Shown here: positions 5,453 through 6,795 of the stretch, piece by piece
How the letters are laid out: each line of letters starts with the position of its first letter
How positions within the stretch are numbered: the first letter of the stretch is position 1
Source of the DNA: Actinomycetales bacterium
Lineage (GTDB): Bacteria > Actinomycetota > Actinomycetes > Mycobacteriales > Mycobacteriaceae
Assembly (NCBI GenBank): GCA_012838715.1
Contig: DUOR01000092.1
Location: forward strand, 1 to 6,795
Reading direction: 5' to 3'
Length of the DNA: 6,795 bases
Notes under the pieces: generated by a model
Told to the model about the DNA's origin: nothing
Database searches by the model: none
The model's input: only the letters and a program-made list of their open reading frames with translations
Program-made: the position numbers and the translations under genes

Positions 5453-6735
5453 TCCTCTTCGTTGAGGTCCCACACCTCCGGCGGGACGCCCGGCCGGTCG
5501 GTGGTGGGCGGCAGGGCGGCCACCGCGGATTTCCGCGACAGGCCGCACACCTGCAGCATGTCGACGACCAGGGAGCGGCACTGCGCGAAGATGACCATCT
5601 CCGACAGCGTCGCCCCGTCGACCAGCGCCGGGCGCATGTGCGCCGCCAGGATGCGCAGATCCCGGATCGCCACCTCGGCGGTCACCGGACCATCGTCCTC
5701 GACCACCCGGAACGCGCCGGTCTTGGTGTCGTCGTGGGGCAGTTCGCCCCATTCGGGGATTTCCGCCAGGGAGGGGGCGTCGTCAAGCAGGCGGCGCACG
5801 GTGCGCATCGACTGACCGCACCCCTTCACCAAGTCGATGACCTCCGGCGAGGGCACCGCCGAATCCTGCATCGCGATAATCGCCCGGCGCGCCAGCACCC
5901 GCACGTTGCGCACCGCGTTGTCCACCGGGTGCACCACCCGCGCCAACGAGCGCAGGTGCCGGCGGCGGTGCCACATCAACGGCGACACCTGCACCTGCTC
6001 CACGCCATCGGCGATGATGCTGTCCATCTGCGTCACGTCGCGCTGCGTGGACCGGGCGACCTGCAGGGCCGCCGCGATGCGCTCGGCGTCCCGGTTCTCC
6101 AGGCCGCGGGCGACGTCGTAAAGCACGTCCGCGCCCATGTCGAGCACCGTCGCCACCACCCGGCGCGACTCCGGGATGGGGTTGCGCGGCAGCAGCGCCA
6201 TCACCAGCACGCCGATGAGGCCGCCGACAAGGGCGTCGAGCATGCGCTCGTAGGACAGGCCCGTGCCCGGCGGCATGATCGTGGCGATGAGCACCGCCGA
6301 ACTGGCCGCCTGGTTCACCACCAGCGGGCCGCGGCCGATGAACACGCCGATGATCATCGCCACCAGCACGCCCAACGTCAGCTGCCAGATGCCCGGGCCG
6401 AGCACCGAGAAAATGACGTCGCCCACGCCGACGCCCAACGCCGCACCCAGCACCAGCTGGAAGCTGAACTTCAGCCGCGGCCCCTCGACCATGACGTTGA
6501 GGCCGATGAACGCCGCCATCGGCGCGAAGAACGGGTTCGGGTGGCCCAGGACGTCGAGGGCGAACCAGTACGCCAGGCCCGCCGCCAGCGCCGCCTGCAC
6601 CACCAGCAGCCACCGCGTGCGCACCCGCTCCACGCCGTGGAGCATCCGGGTCCGCGGGCGCATCCGGCGGCGCACCGCCATCGCCGCACGGGAGGCGGGA
6701 TGACGGAGCGCGTCGAAAGTACTGATGGGTTCCAT
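5449..6735 (-). CDS. FUSC-family membrane protein (aromatic-acid-exporter-like)
   Basis: This 428-residue protein has a basic N-terminal tail (about 1-41), then a membrane half with about six hydrophobic segments (roughly 43-60, 68-83, 92-110, 117-134, 139-154, 166-182). A long soluble cytoplasmic half follows to the end. This layout and the segment with NPFFAPMAAFIGLN (67-80) fit the FUSC/ArAE families (fusaric acid resistance, YccS, aromatic acid efflux). The second half is helix-rich and charged, with HRRRHLRSLARVVHPVDNAV (256-275) near its centre, and ends with the acidic NEED. The protein has one membrane block, whereas many full-length family members have two, so it may work as an oligomer. 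The substrate is unknown. The ATG at 6735 has AAGGA at 6741-6745, five bases upstream. No promoter is visible in the 60 bases to the window edge. It converges on aqpZ with a 79-base gap. Confidence 0.82.
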   Translation of the reverse strand: MEPISTFDALRHPASRAAMAVRRRMRPRTRMLHGVERVRTRWLLVVQAALAAGLAYWFALDVLGHPNPFFAPMAAFIGLNVMVEGPRLKFSFQLVLGAALGVGVGDVIFSVLGPGIWQLTLGVLVAMIIGVFIGRGPLVVNQAASSAVLIATIMPPGTGLSYERMLDALVGGLIGVLVMALLPRNPIPESRRVVATVLDMGADVLYDVARGLENRDAERIAAALQVARSTQRDVTQMDSIIADGVEQVQVSPLMWHRRRHLRSLARVVHPVDNAVRNVRVLARRAIIAMQDSAVPSPEVIDLVKGCGQSMRTVRRLLDDAPSLAEIPEWGELPHDDTKTGAFRVVEDDGPVTAEVAIRDLRILAAHMRPALVDGATLSEMVIFAQCRSLVVDMLQVCGLSRKSAVAALPPTTDRPGVPPEVWDLNEED

Positions 6736-6795
6736 GGGGTTCCTTCGGGGAGTGAAGGCCGGTGGCGGGGCTCGGGGGGCGGGCGCGGGAGCCGG

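Noticed and set aside
5783..6613. A second frame within the FUSC-type gene (276 codons, minus strand)
   Set aside because: It is Gly/Ala/Arg-rich with no hydrophobic segments and is a frame-shifted shadow of the FUSC-type gene.
6736..6795. Promoter for the FUSC-type gene in the right-hand edge
   Set aside because: The 60 bases are G/C runs with no TANNNT-like box at a sensible distance; only the ribosome site is visible.

Overview
The window is high-GC actinobacterial DNA, most likely from Corynebacterium or a close relative. The grounds are the codon use, TANNNT-type -10 boxes placed exactly for leaderless transcripts, and a neighbourhood of PurA, PurT and a divergent conserved unknown gene. 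The genus is an inference; no rRNA or other marker gene is present. Everything reads as ordinary chromosome: there is no tRNA, insertion sequence, phage gene or CRISPR array.

Left part (1-3523), all on the minus strand and read from right to left. purA (adenylosuccinate synthetase) ends in a textbook Rho-independent terminator. A 1-Cys/Prx6-type peroxiredoxin follows, with its own promoter and two candidate operator dyads. Next come a duplicated terminator hairpin and a nucleoside hydrolase that is probably transcribed leaderless. Last is the 5' end of purT (formate-dependent GAR transformylase), which runs off the left edge. The hydrolase and purT are 38 bases apart and probably form an operon. 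Together with purA they give the region a purine theme: salvage of nucleosides, the formate-dependent third step of IMP synthesis, and the first committed step from IMP to AMP.

Right part (3524-6795). Divergent from purA is a conserved-looking 285-residue protein of unknown function, also probably leaderless. Its remnant motifs hint at a degenerate diacylglycerol-kinase-like fold. It is followed on the same strand by aqpZ, a water-selective aquaporin with both NPA boxes and all four selectivity-filter residues. Converging on aqpZ from the right edge is a FUSC-type membrane protein on the minus strand. The 79-base gap between these two holds a short GC-rich repeat with hairpin potential.

No novel defence or mobile system was found. 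The items most worth a second look are the regulatory architecture upstream of the peroxiredoxin, the unknown gene at 3594, the repeated terminator at 1171-1240, and the back-to-back promoter between purA and the unknown gene.
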